Shown: positions 17,297 to 25,652 of the stretch, in pieces
How positions within the stretch are numbered: position 1 is the first letter of the stretch
Layout: every line of letters starts with the position of its first letter
Assembly (NCBI RefSeq): GCF_000341125.1
Contig: NZ_ANBC01000186.1
Location: 1-38,782, forward strand
Length of the DNA: 38,782 nt
Source of the DNA: Nocardiopsis lucentensis DSM 44048
Lineage (GTDB): Bacteria > Actinomycetota > Actinomycetes > Streptosporangiales > Streptosporangiaceae
Direction: 5' to 3'
Program-made: the position numbers and the translations under genes
The notes under the pieces: model-generated
Database searches by the model: none
What the model saw: the letters and a program-made list of their open reading frames with translations, nothing else
Told to the model about the DNA's origin: nothing

Positions 17297-18025
17297 GTGC
17301 CGACGACCCTCACCTACGGGGAGCACCCCAGCCAGACCGTCCACCGGTGGGCCCCCGCCGACGGAGCCGACCGGCCCGCGCCGGTCGCGGTACTGCTGCA
17401 CGGAGGATGGTGGCGCGACCTGCACGACGCCCGTCTCATGGAGCCGCTGGCCCGGGACCTGGGCGCCGCCGGGTGGGACGTGTGGAACGTGGAGTACCGG
17501 CGCACGGGGGCCGACGGGGGAGGGTGGCCGCGCACCCGCGACGACGTCGCCCGCGCGCTGGAGCTGCTCGCGGAGACCATCGACCGGGAGGACGGCGCGC
17601 TGGACGCCTCCCGGGTGGCGTCGGTGGGGCACTCGGCGGGCGGGCACCTGGCCCTGCTCACCGCGGTGGACTCCCCCGTCACCGACGTGGTGGCGCTCGC
17701 CCCGATCACCGACCTGCGGCGCTGCGCCGACGCGGGGCTGGGCGAGGGCGCGGTCGAACCGTTCCTGGGCCCCGATCCCGACCCGTGGCTGTACGAGACC
17801 ACCTCACCCCGCCACCGGCTTCCTGTCGGGGTGCCCCAGCTGGTCGTGCACGGCGACGCGGACGACCGGGTCCCGGTGGCGCACAGCCGCGACTACGTGG
17901 CGGCGGCCCGCGCGGCCGGGGACGCGGTGGACTACCGGGAGGTGGCCGGGGCCGACCACTTCGCGGTCATCGACCCCGCGCACCCCGCCTGGGGTGCGGT
18001 CCGCGACCGCCTCGACCGGCGCTGA
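17297..18025 (+). CDS. Alpha/beta hydrolase, kynurenine-formamidase-like
   Basis: A 242-aa hydrolase with oxyanion motif HGGWW (35-39), nucleophile elbow GHSAGGHLA (Ser113), acid in HGDADDRVP and base His in GADHFAVI. The HGGxW plus GHSAGxHLA pair is typical of kynurenine formamidases (N-formylkynurenine to kynurenine) and of related esterases. Following the anthranilate genes by 27 bp, it would connect tryptophan breakdown to anthranilate, although kynureninase and tryptophan dioxygenase are not in the window. I chose GTG 17297 because GGAGAGG (17287-17293) precedes it; an in-frame ATG at 17285 would add four residues but lacks a ribosome-binding site. A generic esterase is the alternative. 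Confidence 0.85.
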   Translation: MPTTLTYGEHPSQTVHRWAPADGADRPAPVAVLLHGGWWRDLHDARLMEPLARDLGAAGWDVWNVEYRRTGADGGGWPRTRDDVARALELLAETIDREDGALDASRVASVGHSAGGHLALLTAVDSPVTDVVALAPITDLRRCADAGLGEGAVEPFLGPDPDPWLYETTSPRHRLPVGVPQLVVHGDADDRVPVAHSRDYVAAARAAGDAVDYREVAGADHFAVIDPAHPAWGAVRDRLDRR

Positions 18026-18092
18026 GCGCTCCCGGGCCGACCGGGGCGGGGTGTCAGGCCGGCCGCCGGCGCGTCCGGACGTCCGGGACCCG

Positions 18093-19127
18093 TCAGGACT
18101 TCTGGGCGGACCCGCCCCGCCAGCGGTCGGCGACGGTGTCGAAGATCTTCCCGCCCGCGCTGGCCGCGCTTCCGGCGACGTCGCGCAGGGTGCCCAGGAG
18201 CGGGTCCTCCGATCGCTCCCACGCGTCCTTGTAGTGGTTGGCGGCGTTGCGGGCCTCCTGGCCGACACTGGCGTCGCGGTCCGAGGAGCGGCGCGGGTAG
18301 TCACCGCCCAGGATGCGCTGGTAGGAACCGTCCTCCACCCACCGGTGCAGCTCGGCCAGGCGGACCACCGCGAACGGGTGGGTCTGCCCGCTGAGGCTGA
18401 GTAGCTTGAGGAGGCTGTCGCGTGCGTCGCCGCCGCGCTCGTACTCGCGGGCCTGCTCCAGGAAGGCGTCGGGGTTCATCTCCGCCAGGGTGGAGCCGCC
18501 CGCCATCTTCATCAGCGCGCGCTTGCCCGCCTCGGGGTCCTGGCAGGCCAGGACGCCCGCGCGGTCGCAGGACAGCTCGGACTTGCGGTACCACTCCTCC
18601 AGCGCGGCCACGATGGCGCGCAGGCCGATGTAGCCCAGCGGGATCCACGCCACGCGGGCGGCGAGCTGGATCAGGGCCAGCAGCATCGTGCGGTAGACGG
18701 CGTGGCCGCTGAGGATGTGGCCGACCTCATGGCCGATGACGAACCGCTGCTCCTCGGCGTCGAGCAGGTCGAACAGACCCGTGGTCATGACGATGAACGG
18801 CTTCTGGCTGCCGATCGCCATCGCGTTGGGCTTGGGGTTCATCTGGACGTAGAGCTCGGGAACCTCGTCCAGGTCCAGGACGTAGGCGGCGTCGCGCACG
18901 TAGTCGTGCAGGTGCGGGAACTGGGTGGGGCCCACGCGCACCGCGCTGGACAGGAACATCAGGCGCAGAGCCCGCTCGTTGAAGAGCCCGGACATGCGCT
19001 TGAACACCTCGTCGAACCCGCGCAGCGAGCGCAGCGCGACCAGGGCGCCCCGGTCGGCCGGGTGCTCGTAGGCGCGGGGTGAGATCTCGGAGAGCCGGAC
19101 GCGTACGCGGTCTGGTGAGTTCGCCAT
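18093..19127 (-). CDS. M48-family membrane metallopeptidase
   Basis: A 344-aa zinc protease related to Ste24/HtpX. The zinc motif HEVGH is at 133-137 within GHEVGHILSGHAVY, and the third ligand is Glu184 in SELSCDRAG. A hydrophobic stretch at about 147-176 (MLLALIQLAARVAWIPLGYIGL) could form one or two membrane segments. The C-terminal 80 residues (tandem QEARNAANHYKDAW and an Ala/Gly linker) look cytoplasmic. In several streptomycetes a gene of this type sits near nadD (recalled, not checked). It is divergent from nadD; a TAGCAT box 7-9 bases before the ATG suggests a leaderless message. The substrate is unknown, with membrane-protein quality control likely. Confidence 0.9.
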   Translation of the reverse strand: MANSPDRVRVRLSEISPRAYEHPADRGALVALRSLRGFDEVFKRMSGLFNERALRLMFLSSAVRVGPTQFPHLHDYVRDAAYVLDLDEVPELYVQMNPKPNAMAIGSQKPFIVMTTGLFDLLDAEEQRFVIGHEVGHILSGHAVYRTMLLALIQLAARVAWIPLGYIGLRAIVAALEEWYRKSELSCDRAGVLACQDPEAGKRALMKMAGGSTLAEMNPDAFLEQAREYERGGDARDSLLKLLSLSGQTHPFAVVRLAELHRWVEDGSYQRILGGDYPRRSSDRDASVGQEARNAANHYKDAWERSEDPLLGTLRDVAGSAASAGGKIFDTVADRWRGGSAQKS

Positions 19128-19356
19128 ACCGGCATGCTATGCGTCGCGATGGCGGTTGGCCACGGTTTCGGGCAATCGAGATATGACGTGATTCGCCGAT
19201 CCTTCGGGAACCGCGGGGAAGGAACCCGTCCCACCACTCGTTGACCCAGTTCCAGGGGCATATCGGGAAAAAGCGCCGACGACGGTACACCCCGTCGGCT
19301 AATCTCGGTTGGCCGATCCCGGCAACGACCACGACCACGGCGAAACGGAGCGCACA

Positions 19357-19989
19357 GTGGCCAACGAAGCGACCGGCGCGCCCACCAGGGCCGGAGCCGC
19401 CCCCACCAAGGTCGGCATCATGGGTGGCACCTTCGACCCCATCCACCACGGGCACCTCGTCGCCGCCAGTGAGGTGGCCCACCTTTTCGACCTCGACGAG
19501 GTCGTGTTCGTCCCCACGGGCCAGCCCTGGCAGAAGGACCCCGACAACGTCACCCCCTCCGAGGACCGCTACCTCATGACGGTGATCGCCACCGCCGAGA
19601 ACCCCCAGTTCCGGGTCGACCGCATCGAGATCGACCGCGCCGGGCCCACGTACACCCTGGACACCCTGCGTGAGATGCGCGCCTCCTACGGCCCCGACGT
19701 CGAGCTGTACTTCATCACCGGAGCCGACGCGCTCGGTGCCATTCTGAGCTGGCACAACGTCGACGAACTCTTCGAGCTCGCGCATTTCGTAGGCTGTAAC
19801 CGTCCCGGGCACCACCTCAGTGACTCCGGGCTGCCCGAGGGCAAGGTCTCGCTGGTGGAGGTTCCCGCGTTGGCCATCTCCTCGACCGAGTGCCGGGAGC
19901 GGGTCCGCAAGGGCGAACCCATCTGGTACCTGGTCCCCGACGGCATCGTCCGCTACATCAACAAGACCGGGCTCTACCGAGAGAGCTGA
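19357..19989 (+). CDS. nadD: Nicotinate-nucleotide adenylyltransferase
   Basis: A 210-aa nucleotidyltransferase making nicotinate adenine dinucleotide from NaMN and ATP in NAD synthesis. It shows the family signatures [12 protein letters not shown] and [10 protein letters not shown] (ISSTxxR), with FITGADAL and WHNVDEL between them. I place the start at GTG 19357, preceded by GGAG (19347-19350); an in-frame TTG at 19309 is possible but less likely. It heads the nadD-rsfS-phosphatase operon, a conserved actinobacterial order ending at a tRNA-Ala gene, as seen here. Confidence 0.95.
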   Translation: MANEATGAPTRAGAAPTKVGIMGGTFDPIHHGHLVAASEVAHLFDLDEVVFVPTGQPWQKDPDNVTPSEDRYLMTVIATAENPQFRVDRIEIDRAGPTYTLDTLREMRASYGPDVELYFITGADALGAILSWHNVDELFELAHFVGCNRPGHHLSDSGLPEGKVSLVEVPALAISSTECRERVRKGEPIWYLVPDGIVRYINKTGLYRES

Positions 19990-20006
19990 AAGGCAGCAAG
20001 CACAAC

Positions 20007-20405
20007 GTGACAGCCACCGACAGGGCGCTGGAGCTGGTCAGGGTCGCCGCAGAGGCCGCCTCCGACAAGCTCGCGCAGGAGATCATCGCCTACGACGTCA
20101 GCGACCAGCTCGTCATCACCGACGCCTTCGTGCTGTGCTCGGCGCCCAACGACCGGCAGGTCCGCGCGATCGTCGACGAGGTCGAGGACCAGCTCCGCCT
20201 CAAGGCCGGAGCCAAGCCGGTGCGGCGCGAGGGCGAGCGGGACGGCCGCTGGGTGCTGCTGGACTACGCGGACATCGTCGTGCACATCCAGCACGAGGAG
20301 GAGCGCGGGTACTACGGCCTCGAACGCCTGTGGAAGGACTGCCCCGAGATCAGCCTTCCCGAGAACGCGCGCGGCGCCGAGCGCACCCCGCTGGACGAGC
20401 AGTAG
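20007..20405 (+). CDS. rsfS: Ribosome silencing factor RsfS
   Basis: A 132-aa protein that binds L14 (uL14) on the large subunit and blocks subunit joining in starvation. Family marks are LAQEIIAYDVSDQLVITDAFVLCSA and DYADIVVHIQHEEERGYYGLERLW. The start is GTG 20007, 17 bases after the nadD stop with AAAGG upstream. The nadD-rsfS-phosphatase order supports the call. Confidence 0.95.
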   Translation: MTATDRALELVRVAAEAASDKLAQEIIAYDVSDQLVITDAFVLCSAPNDRQVRAIVDEVEDQLRLKAGAKPVRREGERDGRWVLLDYADIVVHIQHEEERGYYGLERLWKDCPEISLPENARGAERTPLDEQ

Positions 20406-20431
20406 CCGCCGAACGAGGAAGACGCGACCAC

Positions 20432-21058
20432 GTGAGCGACACCATCCCCCGCGTGCTGTTCTGGCGGCACGGACGTACGGCCTGGAACGTCGAGAACCGC
20501 TTCCAGGGACAGACCGACATCGAACTCGACCGGCTCGGCCACGCCCAGGCCGAACGGGCGGGCCGCGTGCTCGCCACCCTGGAACCCGACGTCATCGTCG
20601 CCTCCGACCTGCGGAGGGCGGCCGACACCGCCGGGTACCTCAGCCGTGCGTCAGGGGTCGCGGTCGAGTACGACAAAGGGTTGCGTGAACGCTTCGGCGG
20701 CTCCTGGGAGGGACTGACCGGGGCGGAACTGTCCGCCCGCTGGCCCGCCCAGCACGCCGTGATGGACATCCCCGACGGGGAGGACATCTCCGATGTCGGA
20801 GACCGGATGACCGCGGCCGTCGACCGTGCGCTGGAGCGGACGCCGTCCGGGGGACTGCTGGTCGTCGTCAGCCACGGCGCCGCGGTTCGGGTGGGTATCT
20901 CCAGGATGCTGGGGATCCCCGACGGGCAGCGGGAGGTGCTCGGCCCGCTCAGCAACTGCTGCTGGTCGGTCCTCCAACGCAGACGGGACAGATGGCGGCT
21001 CATGGAACACAACGCCGCGAGCCTTCCAGAGCCCGTCGTGCTCAGCGACGACGCCTGA
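20432..21058 (+). CDS. Histidine phosphatase family protein (phosphoglycerate-mutase-like)
   Basis: A 208-aa member of the histidine phosphatase superfamily with the phospho-acceptor in WRHGRTAWN (His13), Arg in SDLRRAADTA, acid Glu in RERFGGSWEG and the second His in VVVSHGAAVR. In actinobacteria this gene follows rsfS and is often called phosphoglycerate mutase, but the sequence fits a broad-specificity phosphatase; a role with glucosyl-3-phosphoglycerate has been described for a mycobacterial relative (recalled, not checked). The start is GTG 20432, 26 bases after rsfS, with GAGGAAG upstream. Confidence 0.92.
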   Translation: MSDTIPRVLFWRHGRTAWNVENRFQGQTDIELDRLGHAQAERAGRVLATLEPDVIVASDLRRAADTAGYLSRASGVAVEYDKGLRERFGGSWEGLTGAELSARWPAQHAVMDIPDGEDISDVGDRMTAAVDRALERTPSGGLLVVVSHGAAVRVGISRMLGIPDGQREVLGPLSNCCWSVLQRRRDRWRLMEHNAASLPEPVVLSDDA

Positions 21059-21070
21059 CCGGGACTCCGT

Positions 21071-21100
21071 TTCGACGTTCGCGCCGGATTCCGCTAAGGT
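21071..21100 (+). promoter_or_regulatory. Possible promoter of the first tRNA-Ala
   Basis: TTCGAC (21071-21076), an 18-bp spacer and TAAGGT (21095-21100) lie 41 bp before the tRNA. The other two tRNA-Ala copies have CCGGTAGAGT (29511-29520) and CCGGTAGACT (38004-38013) at similar positions, so each copy appears to have its own -10. Confidence 0.4.
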
Positions 21101-21141
21101 TCTGGGAGTCGGCGGGCGACACACCCGCACGACTCCCACAC

Positions 21142-21214
21142 GGGGCTATGGCGCAGTTGGTAGCGCGCCTCCATGGCATGGAGGAGGTCTGGGGTTCGAA
21201 TCCCCATAGCTCCA
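21142..21214 (+). tRNA. tRNA-Ala (anticodon GGC), copy 1
   Basis: A 73-nt cloverleaf: acceptor GGGGCTA/TAGCTCC (one G-U pair), D-arm GCGC/GCGC, anticodon stem CCTCC/GGAGG with loop ATGGCAT (anticodon GGC), and T-arm TGGGG/CCCCA with loop TTCGAAT. The discriminator is A and the CCA is not encoded. It follows the phosphatase gene by 83 bp. Confidence 0.97.
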
Positions 21215-21469
21215 CTCGATTCCGAGACGATCCTGCTCGCGCGTGACCGCGCTCGCCGGGTCGTCTCGTCGTTTCTTCTGGGGGACGACCCCCAGACCCC
21301 CGATGCGGGGCTTCGCCCCGCGGGTTCGAGTGACGTCCCGTCAGGTCCACGGACTCAGGACGACCCTGCTCGGGGGCCTTCGGCCGCCTCGCCGGGTCGT
21401 CCGTCGTGTTTGCCGGGGGGACGACCCCCCGAACCCCCCGGTGTGCCGCTCGGCCTTCGGCCGTCGCGT
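21215..21469 (+). repeat. Structured GC-rich repeat array after tRNA-Ala copy 1
   Basis: Two full units and one degenerate unit. Unit A (21224-21267): outer arm GAGACGATCC, TGCTCG, inner hairpin CGCG-tgac-CGCG, CTCGCC, outer arm GGGTCGTCTC; then a T-rich tract, hairpin GGGGG-ACGA-CCCCC (21280-21293) and GCGGGGC-TTC-GCCCCGC (21305-21321). Unit B (21358-21402): arms GGACGACCC/GGGTCGTCC around inner GGCC-TTC-GGCC, again followed by TCGTGTTT and GGGGGG-ACGA-CCCCCC (21415-21430). A remnant with CGGCCTTCGGCCG lies at 21450-21462. The array runs to the end of the convergent GH13 gene and probably terminates transcription from both sides. Confidence 0.85.
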
Positions 21470-23128
21470 TTACCGGGGGGAGACGCAGGACTGACCGTCC
21501 CCCGCGCGCGGGCGGCGCAACCACACGGCGGTGTCGCCCGGTAGCGCCCCGTCCAGTTCGGCACTGGCCACCAGGACCTCCCCCGGCGGGAGCCGCACCG
21601 CGTCGGGACCGGTGTTGACCAGGACCAGTGTCTGCGCTCCGCGCCAGAACGCCATGAGGGGACCGCCGTCCAGCTCCGCGTCCCAGGTCAGGGACTCGTC
21701 GGCGGAGAACCCCCGCCGTGCGGCGAGCGCCCGCCGGTACAGGTTCAGAGTCGACCCCGGATCCCCCGCCTGAGCCTCCACCGACCAACGACCCCACCCC
21801 GCGGGCTGGGGGAGCCAGGAACCTCCGTCACCGAAGCCGTGGGAGGGGCCGTCCACCGTCCACGGCAGCGGGACCCGTGAGCCGTCCCTTCCCTTGTCGG
21901 TGTGCCCGCTGCGTGGCCAGCGCGGGTCCTCCAACGCCTCGGGGGGAAGGTCGGCGACCTCGGGCAGCCCCAGCTCCTCCCCCTGGTAGAGATAGGCCGA
22001 CCCGGGCAGTGCCAGCATCAGCAGGGCCAGCGCCCGGGCGCGGCGCGTGCCCAGATCGAGGTCCGGGGCGGGGTCGCGGCCGTCACCGAGCAGCCAGGTC
22101 CGTAGGTCGGTGCCAGGGGGCAGGCCCAGGACCGACACCCGACGCACCAGGTCATGGTTGTTGGTCACCCACGTCGCCACCGTGCCCGTCCGCGCGGCGT
22201 CGGTGATGGAGGCATCGATCACGCGCCGATAGGAGCCGGCGTCCCACGGAGTGAGCAGGAAGTCGAAGTTGAAGGTCTGGTCCAGTTCGTCGGGGCGGGT
22301 GTAGCGGATCCGGCGGTCGGCGGGCAGCCACACCTCGCCGACGGTGGTCGGGGGCGGGTCGAACTCCGCCAGGACCCGGCGCCAGTCCCGGTAGACGTCA
22401 TGGACCCCGGGGCGGTCCATGAGCGGATGGTCCGGGTTGGCCGCGATGTCCTCGTACCGGCCGCCGTCCACCAGGACCAGGTCGCGCAGCGGCTCGGCCA
22501 GGTCCTTGACCAGCCCGTAGGCGACGTCGACGCGGAACCCGTCCACCCCGCGGCGGCTCCAGAACCGGAGGATGTCGCGGAACTCGTCGCGCACCCGCGG
22601 GTCGTCCCAGTTCAGGTCGGGCTGCTGGGGGGCGAAGAAGTGCAGGTACCACTGCCCGTCGGGCACCCGGGTCCAGGCCGGGCCGCCGAAGGTCGACCGC
22701 CAGTTGGACGGTGGCAGTTCCCCGTCCGGCCCCCGGCCGTCCCGGAAGACGTACCGGTCGCGTTCGGGCGATCCGGGCCCGGCCGCCAGGGCCGCGCGGA
22801 ACCAGGGATGTGCCTCGGAGGTGTGGTTGGGCACGATGTCGATCATCACGCGAAGATCGCGCTCGTGGGCCGCTCGCACCATGGTGTCGAAGTCGTCCAG
22901 GCTTCCCAACAGCGGATCCACGTCCCGGAAGTCGGCGACGTCGTAGCCGCCGTCCGCCCATGGCGAGGGGTTGAACGGGGTCAGCCAGATTCCGTCGGCG
23001 CCCAGGTCGCTGATGTGGTCCATCCTGGCCGTGATCCCTGGGAGGTCGCCCACGCCGTCACCGTCGGAGTCGGAGAAACTGCGCGGGTAGACCTGGTAGA
23101 GGACCGCGTCGCGCCACCACTGCTGCAT
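21470..23128 (-). CDS. GH13 alpha-glucosidase / alpha-amylase family enzyme
   Basis: A 552-aa retaining glycoside hydrolase starting at MQQWWRDAVLYQVYPRSF. Conserved regions: DIVPNHTS (97-104), nucleophile Asp201 in GFRVDVAYG, acid/base Glu265 in VGEVWLP, and Asp326 in TNNHD. The opening WWRDAVLYQVYPRSFSD is typical of intracellular alpha-glucosidases or oligo-1,6-glucosidases, and no signal peptide is present, so it probably splits malto- or isomalto-oligosaccharides brought in by the divergent importer. AGGGGGAA precedes the ATG. Its 3' end enters the tRNA-linked repeat array. Confidence 0.94.
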   Translation of the reverse strand: MQQWWRDAVLYQVYPRSFSDSDGDGVGDLPGITARMDHISDLGADGIWLTPFNPSPWADGGYDVADFRDVDPLLGSLDDFDTMVRAAHERDLRVMIDIVPNHTSEAHPWFRAALAAGPGSPERDRYVFRDGRGPDGELPPSNWRSTFGGPAWTRVPDGQWYLHFFAPQQPDLNWDDPRVRDEFRDILRFWSRRGVDGFRVDVAYGLVKDLAEPLRDLVLVDGGRYEDIAANPDHPLMDRPGVHDVYRDWRRVLAEFDPPPTTVGEVWLPADRRIRYTRPDELDQTFNFDFLLTPWDAGSYRRVIDASITDAARTGTVATWVTNNHDLVRRVSVLGLPPGTDLRTWLLGDGRDPAPDLDLGTRRARALALLMLALPGSAYLYQGEELGLPEVADLPPEALEDPRWPRSGHTDKGRDGSRVPLPWTVDGPSHGFGDGGSWLPQPAGWGRWSVEAQAGDPGSTLNLYRRALAARRGFSADESLTWDAELDGGPLMAFWRGAQTLVLVNTGPDAVRLPPGEVLVASAELDGALPGDTAVWLRRPRAGDGQSCVSPR

Positions 23129-23461
23129 GAGTTCCCCCTGTGGTCGATTGTGCGTCGGGTCAGACCGCGCGTTCCCCTCACGGCCGCGATGGAGCGCCGG
23201 AGGATGATCCGGGCGGGCGGCCCCGCCAGGAGCGAACCTCGCGGACCTGACAGGCGAGCGTGTCGCGATCGGCCGACCCCTGGACGCGTTGACGGACCCG
23301 CCGGGCGACATCACGCGTGCTCGCGGGCCTGTTGGACATGCGGACCACGTTAGAGAACGATGAGGGTGACGGCACTGTTTCCTTCCGGAGAGCCTCACGG
23401 TTGATCCACGACCGGCTCGACACCGCGCGCCCGTCTCCGGCCGGCGCGAAAGGAGAGCGCC
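23129..23461. promoter_or_regulatory. Divergent control region between the GH13 gene and the sugar importer
   Basis: 333 bp without a convincing gene. The notable element is CGTT-agag-AACG (23348-23359), a short palindrome about 100 bp before the binding-protein ATG, which could be a sugar-regulator operator. AAAGGAGAG lies just before the binding-protein ATG. I could not identify confident -35/-10 boxes. Confidence 0.4.
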
Positions 23462-24748
23462 ATGTCCGTCATCGCACGGCGTGCGGGGGCGGCGGTCCGC
23501 ACCTGCGCCGCCGGGTTCGGGGCACTGGTCCTGACCGTGGCCGCCGCGTGCGGGGAACCGCCGGGCGGGGGCGGCGGCACCGCCGGTCTGGCCGACGACC
23601 CGCGGTTCGTCTGGGCGCTCACCGGCGCCGACCGGCAGATCCACGAGGCCGTCGCCCGGCTGTGGAACGAGGAGAATCCGGACCGGCGGGTCGACATCTT
23701 CTTCCTGGCGCCCACCGCCGACGAGCAGCGCCAGGCCCTGTTCCAGGACCTCCAGAGCCAGGCCGGGGGGTTCGACGTCCTCGGACTCGACGTGATCTGG
23801 ACTGGAGAGTTCGCCAATTTCGGCTACCTCGAGAGCCTGGAGGAGTTCAGGCCGAGGATCGAGGGCACCAGCCTGGCGGGCGCGGTCGACAGCGCCCAGT
23901 GGCGGGAGGAGCTGTACGCACTGCCCTACTCCTCCAACGGCGCGCTCCTCTACTACCGCACCGACCTCATCGACGAACCGCCCACCACGTGGGAGGAGCT
24001 CTACGAGACCGGTACCGAGGCGGCCGGGAAAGCGGGTGTCTCCGCCTACGTCGGCCAGGGCGACCGCTACGAAGGCTTCGTCGTCAACTTCCTGGAGCTG
24101 TACTGGTCGGCGGGCGGCGAGCTGTTCGACGACGCCCAGGAGTACAGCACCTTCCTGGAGGGGGACGCCGCCGAGACCGCACTGGACTTCATGACCGAGG
24201 CCTACGAGACCGGCTTCTACGCCGAGGGTTTCGACTCGATGGTCGAAGACGACGCCCGTGCCCTCTTCCAGGCGGGCGAGGCCGTCTACATGCGCAACTG
24301 GCCCTACGCCGTCCCGCTCCTGGAGGGCGAGGGCAGCGCGGTCGCCGGGGACTTCGCGGTCGCTCCGCTGCCGACCTTCACCGGTGAGGGCACCACCAGC
24401 GCGCTGGGCGGGCTCAACAACGCCGTCAGCTCGCTCAGCGACACCCCCAAGCTCGCCCGTGAGTTCGTCCTGTGGGCCGCCACCGATCCCGAGGCCCAGG
24501 CGATCCTGGCCGACAGCAGTCTGCCTCCGACCCTGACCAGTGCTTACGACGACGTCGACGACCCGCGTCTGGAGCTGCTCGGCGAGGTTCTCGCCCAGGC
24601 GCACGCGCGTCCGCCGGTGCCCGGATACAACGCTCTGTCCCTGGCCATCCAGGACAACCTGCACCCCGCCTACATCGGGCAGGAGAACCCGGCCGCGGCG
24701 CTGGAGGACGTCGACCAGGCGGCCGACGCCGCGCTCGAACAAGAGTAG
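23462..24748 (+). CDS. Sugar ABC transporter substrate-binding lipoprotein
   Basis: A 428-aa extracellular solute-binding protein of the maltose/oligosaccharide type. The N-terminus is a lipoprotein signal with the modified Cys30 in TVAAACGEPP, followed by a Gly-rich tether. The mature part has family landmarks: FDVLGLDVIWTGEFANFGYL, YALPYSSNGALLYYRTDLI, MRNWPYAVPLL and LGGLNNAVS. It captures sugar outside the membrane and delivers it to the two permeases encoded next. The alpha-glucosidase divergently encoded suggests an alpha-glucoside substrate such as maltodextrin, isomaltose or trehalose. Confidence 0.93.
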   Translation: MSVIARRAGAAVRTCAAGFGALVLTVAAACGEPPGGGGGTAGLADDPRFVWALTGADRQIHEAVARLWNEENPDRRVDIFFLAPTADEQRQALFQDLQSQAGGFDVLGLDVIWTGEFANFGYLESLEEFRPRIEGTSLAGAVDSAQWREELYALPYSSNGALLYYRTDLIDEPPTTWEELYETGTEAAGKAGVSAYVGQGDRYEGFVVNFLELYWSAGGELFDDAQEYSTFLEGDAAETALDFMTEAYETGFYAEGFDSMVEDDARALFQAGEAVYMRNWPYAVPLLEGEGSAVAGDFAVAPLPTFTGEGTTSALGGLNNAVSSLSDTPKLAREFVLWAATDPEAQAILADSSLPPTLTSAYDDVDDPRLELLGEVLAQAHARPPVPGYNALSLAIQDNLHPAYIGQENPAAALEDVDQAADAALEQE

Positions 24749-24752
24749 GGCC

Positions 24753-25652
24753 ATGACCACGACCACGAACGTCCGCATGCGACAGGGCTTGGGAGAACGG
24801 GCGATGGGGTGGGTGTTCCTCACCCCGTCGTTCGCCTTCATGGCCGTGATCGCGCTCTTCCCGGTCCTCTACGCGATCGGGATCAGCCTGTACCGGATCC
24901 GCGGGTTCCGGCGCGAGCCCGTAGGCCTCGACAACTACCTCCGTGTGCTCAGCGACTCCGGCTTCTACAACGCCGTGGGCAACACGCTGGTGTTCACCGT
25001 GACGTCGGTGGCGCTGGAGTTCGCCATCGGGATGGCGTTCGCCTTGATCATGCACCAGGCGTTCGTTGGCCGGGGCCTGACCCGGGCGGTCATCCTGGTG
25101 CCCTGGGTGATCCCCACCGCGGTCGCCGCCCAGGTGTGGCGGTACATGTTCGATCGCAACCCGGGCTTCGTGAACGCGGTGCTCGGCACCGACATCAACT
25201 GGCTGCGGGACCCCACCTGGACCATGGTCGCCATCATCAGTGCCGACGTGTGGAAGACCGCGCCGTTCGTGGCGCTGCTGCTCCTGGCCGGTCTCCAGAC
25301 CATCCCGAAGGACTACTACGAGGCGGCCAAGGTCGATGGAGCGGGCGCGGTCCAGCGGTTCTCGCACATCACCCTGCCGCTGCTGCGCCCGGCGATCGTC
25401 GTCGCACTGCTGTTCCGGACGGTGGACGCGCTGCGCATGTTCGACTTCGCGTACGTGTTCGCCGGGTACTCCAACTCGGTCGCGACCCTGTCGGTGTACG
25501 CGCAGCGGTTCCTGGTCGCTGACCCGAAACCGGGGTACGCCAACGCGCTGTCCACGGTGACGTTCGTCGTCGTCATGCTCGTCGGACTGGCCTTCATCAG
25601 CCGGATGGGCCGCCACATGGTGGGCGACGTGGCACGGAAGGAGAGGCGATGA
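24753..25652 (+). CDS. Sugar ABC transporter permease (MalF-like)
   Basis: A 299-aa inner-membrane permease with about six membrane segments, from FLTPSFAFMAVIALFPVLYAI to VTFVVVMLVGLAFI. The cytoplasmic EAA loop that contacts the ATPase reads YYEAAKVDGAGAVQRFSHI. It follows the binding protein by 4 bp and overlaps the second permease by 4 bp, so the three are one operon. Confidence 0.93.
   Translation: MTTTTNVRMRQGLGERAMGWVFLTPSFAFMAVIALFPVLYAIGISLYRIRGFRREPVGLDNYLRVLSDSGFYNAVGNTLVFTVTSVALEFAIGMAFALIMHQAFVGRGLTRAVILVPWVIPTAVAAQVWRYMFDRNPGFVNAVLGTDINWLRDPTWTMVAIISADVWKTAPFVALLLLAGLQTIPKDYYEAAKVDGAGAVQRFSHITLPLLRPAIVVALLFRTVDALRMFDFAYVFAGYSNSVATLSVYAQRFLVADPKPGYANALSTVTFVVVMLVGLAFISRMGRHMVGDVARKERR

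Noticed and set aside
19241-19266. TTGACC...TATCGG promoter for nadD
   Set aside because: The spacer is only 14 bp, too short for a standard promoter; the real nadD promoter remains unidentified.
21142-21214. tRNA-Ala as an integration site (att) for a mobile element
   Set aside because: No integrase, excisionase or replication genes occur in the window, and all tRNA copies are complete rather than 3' fragments.
21215-21469. Repeat arrays as a CRISPR or insertion sequence
   Set aside because: No regular short repeat/spacer pattern, no transposase gene and no terminal repeats with target duplications; the units are internally palindromic.
21470-24841. 1,123-codon minus-strand frame suggesting a giant GH13 protein
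   Set aside because: Only the last 552 codons are a protein; the upstream part is the antisense of the sugar-binding protein. The real start is ATG 23128 with a ribosome-binding site.
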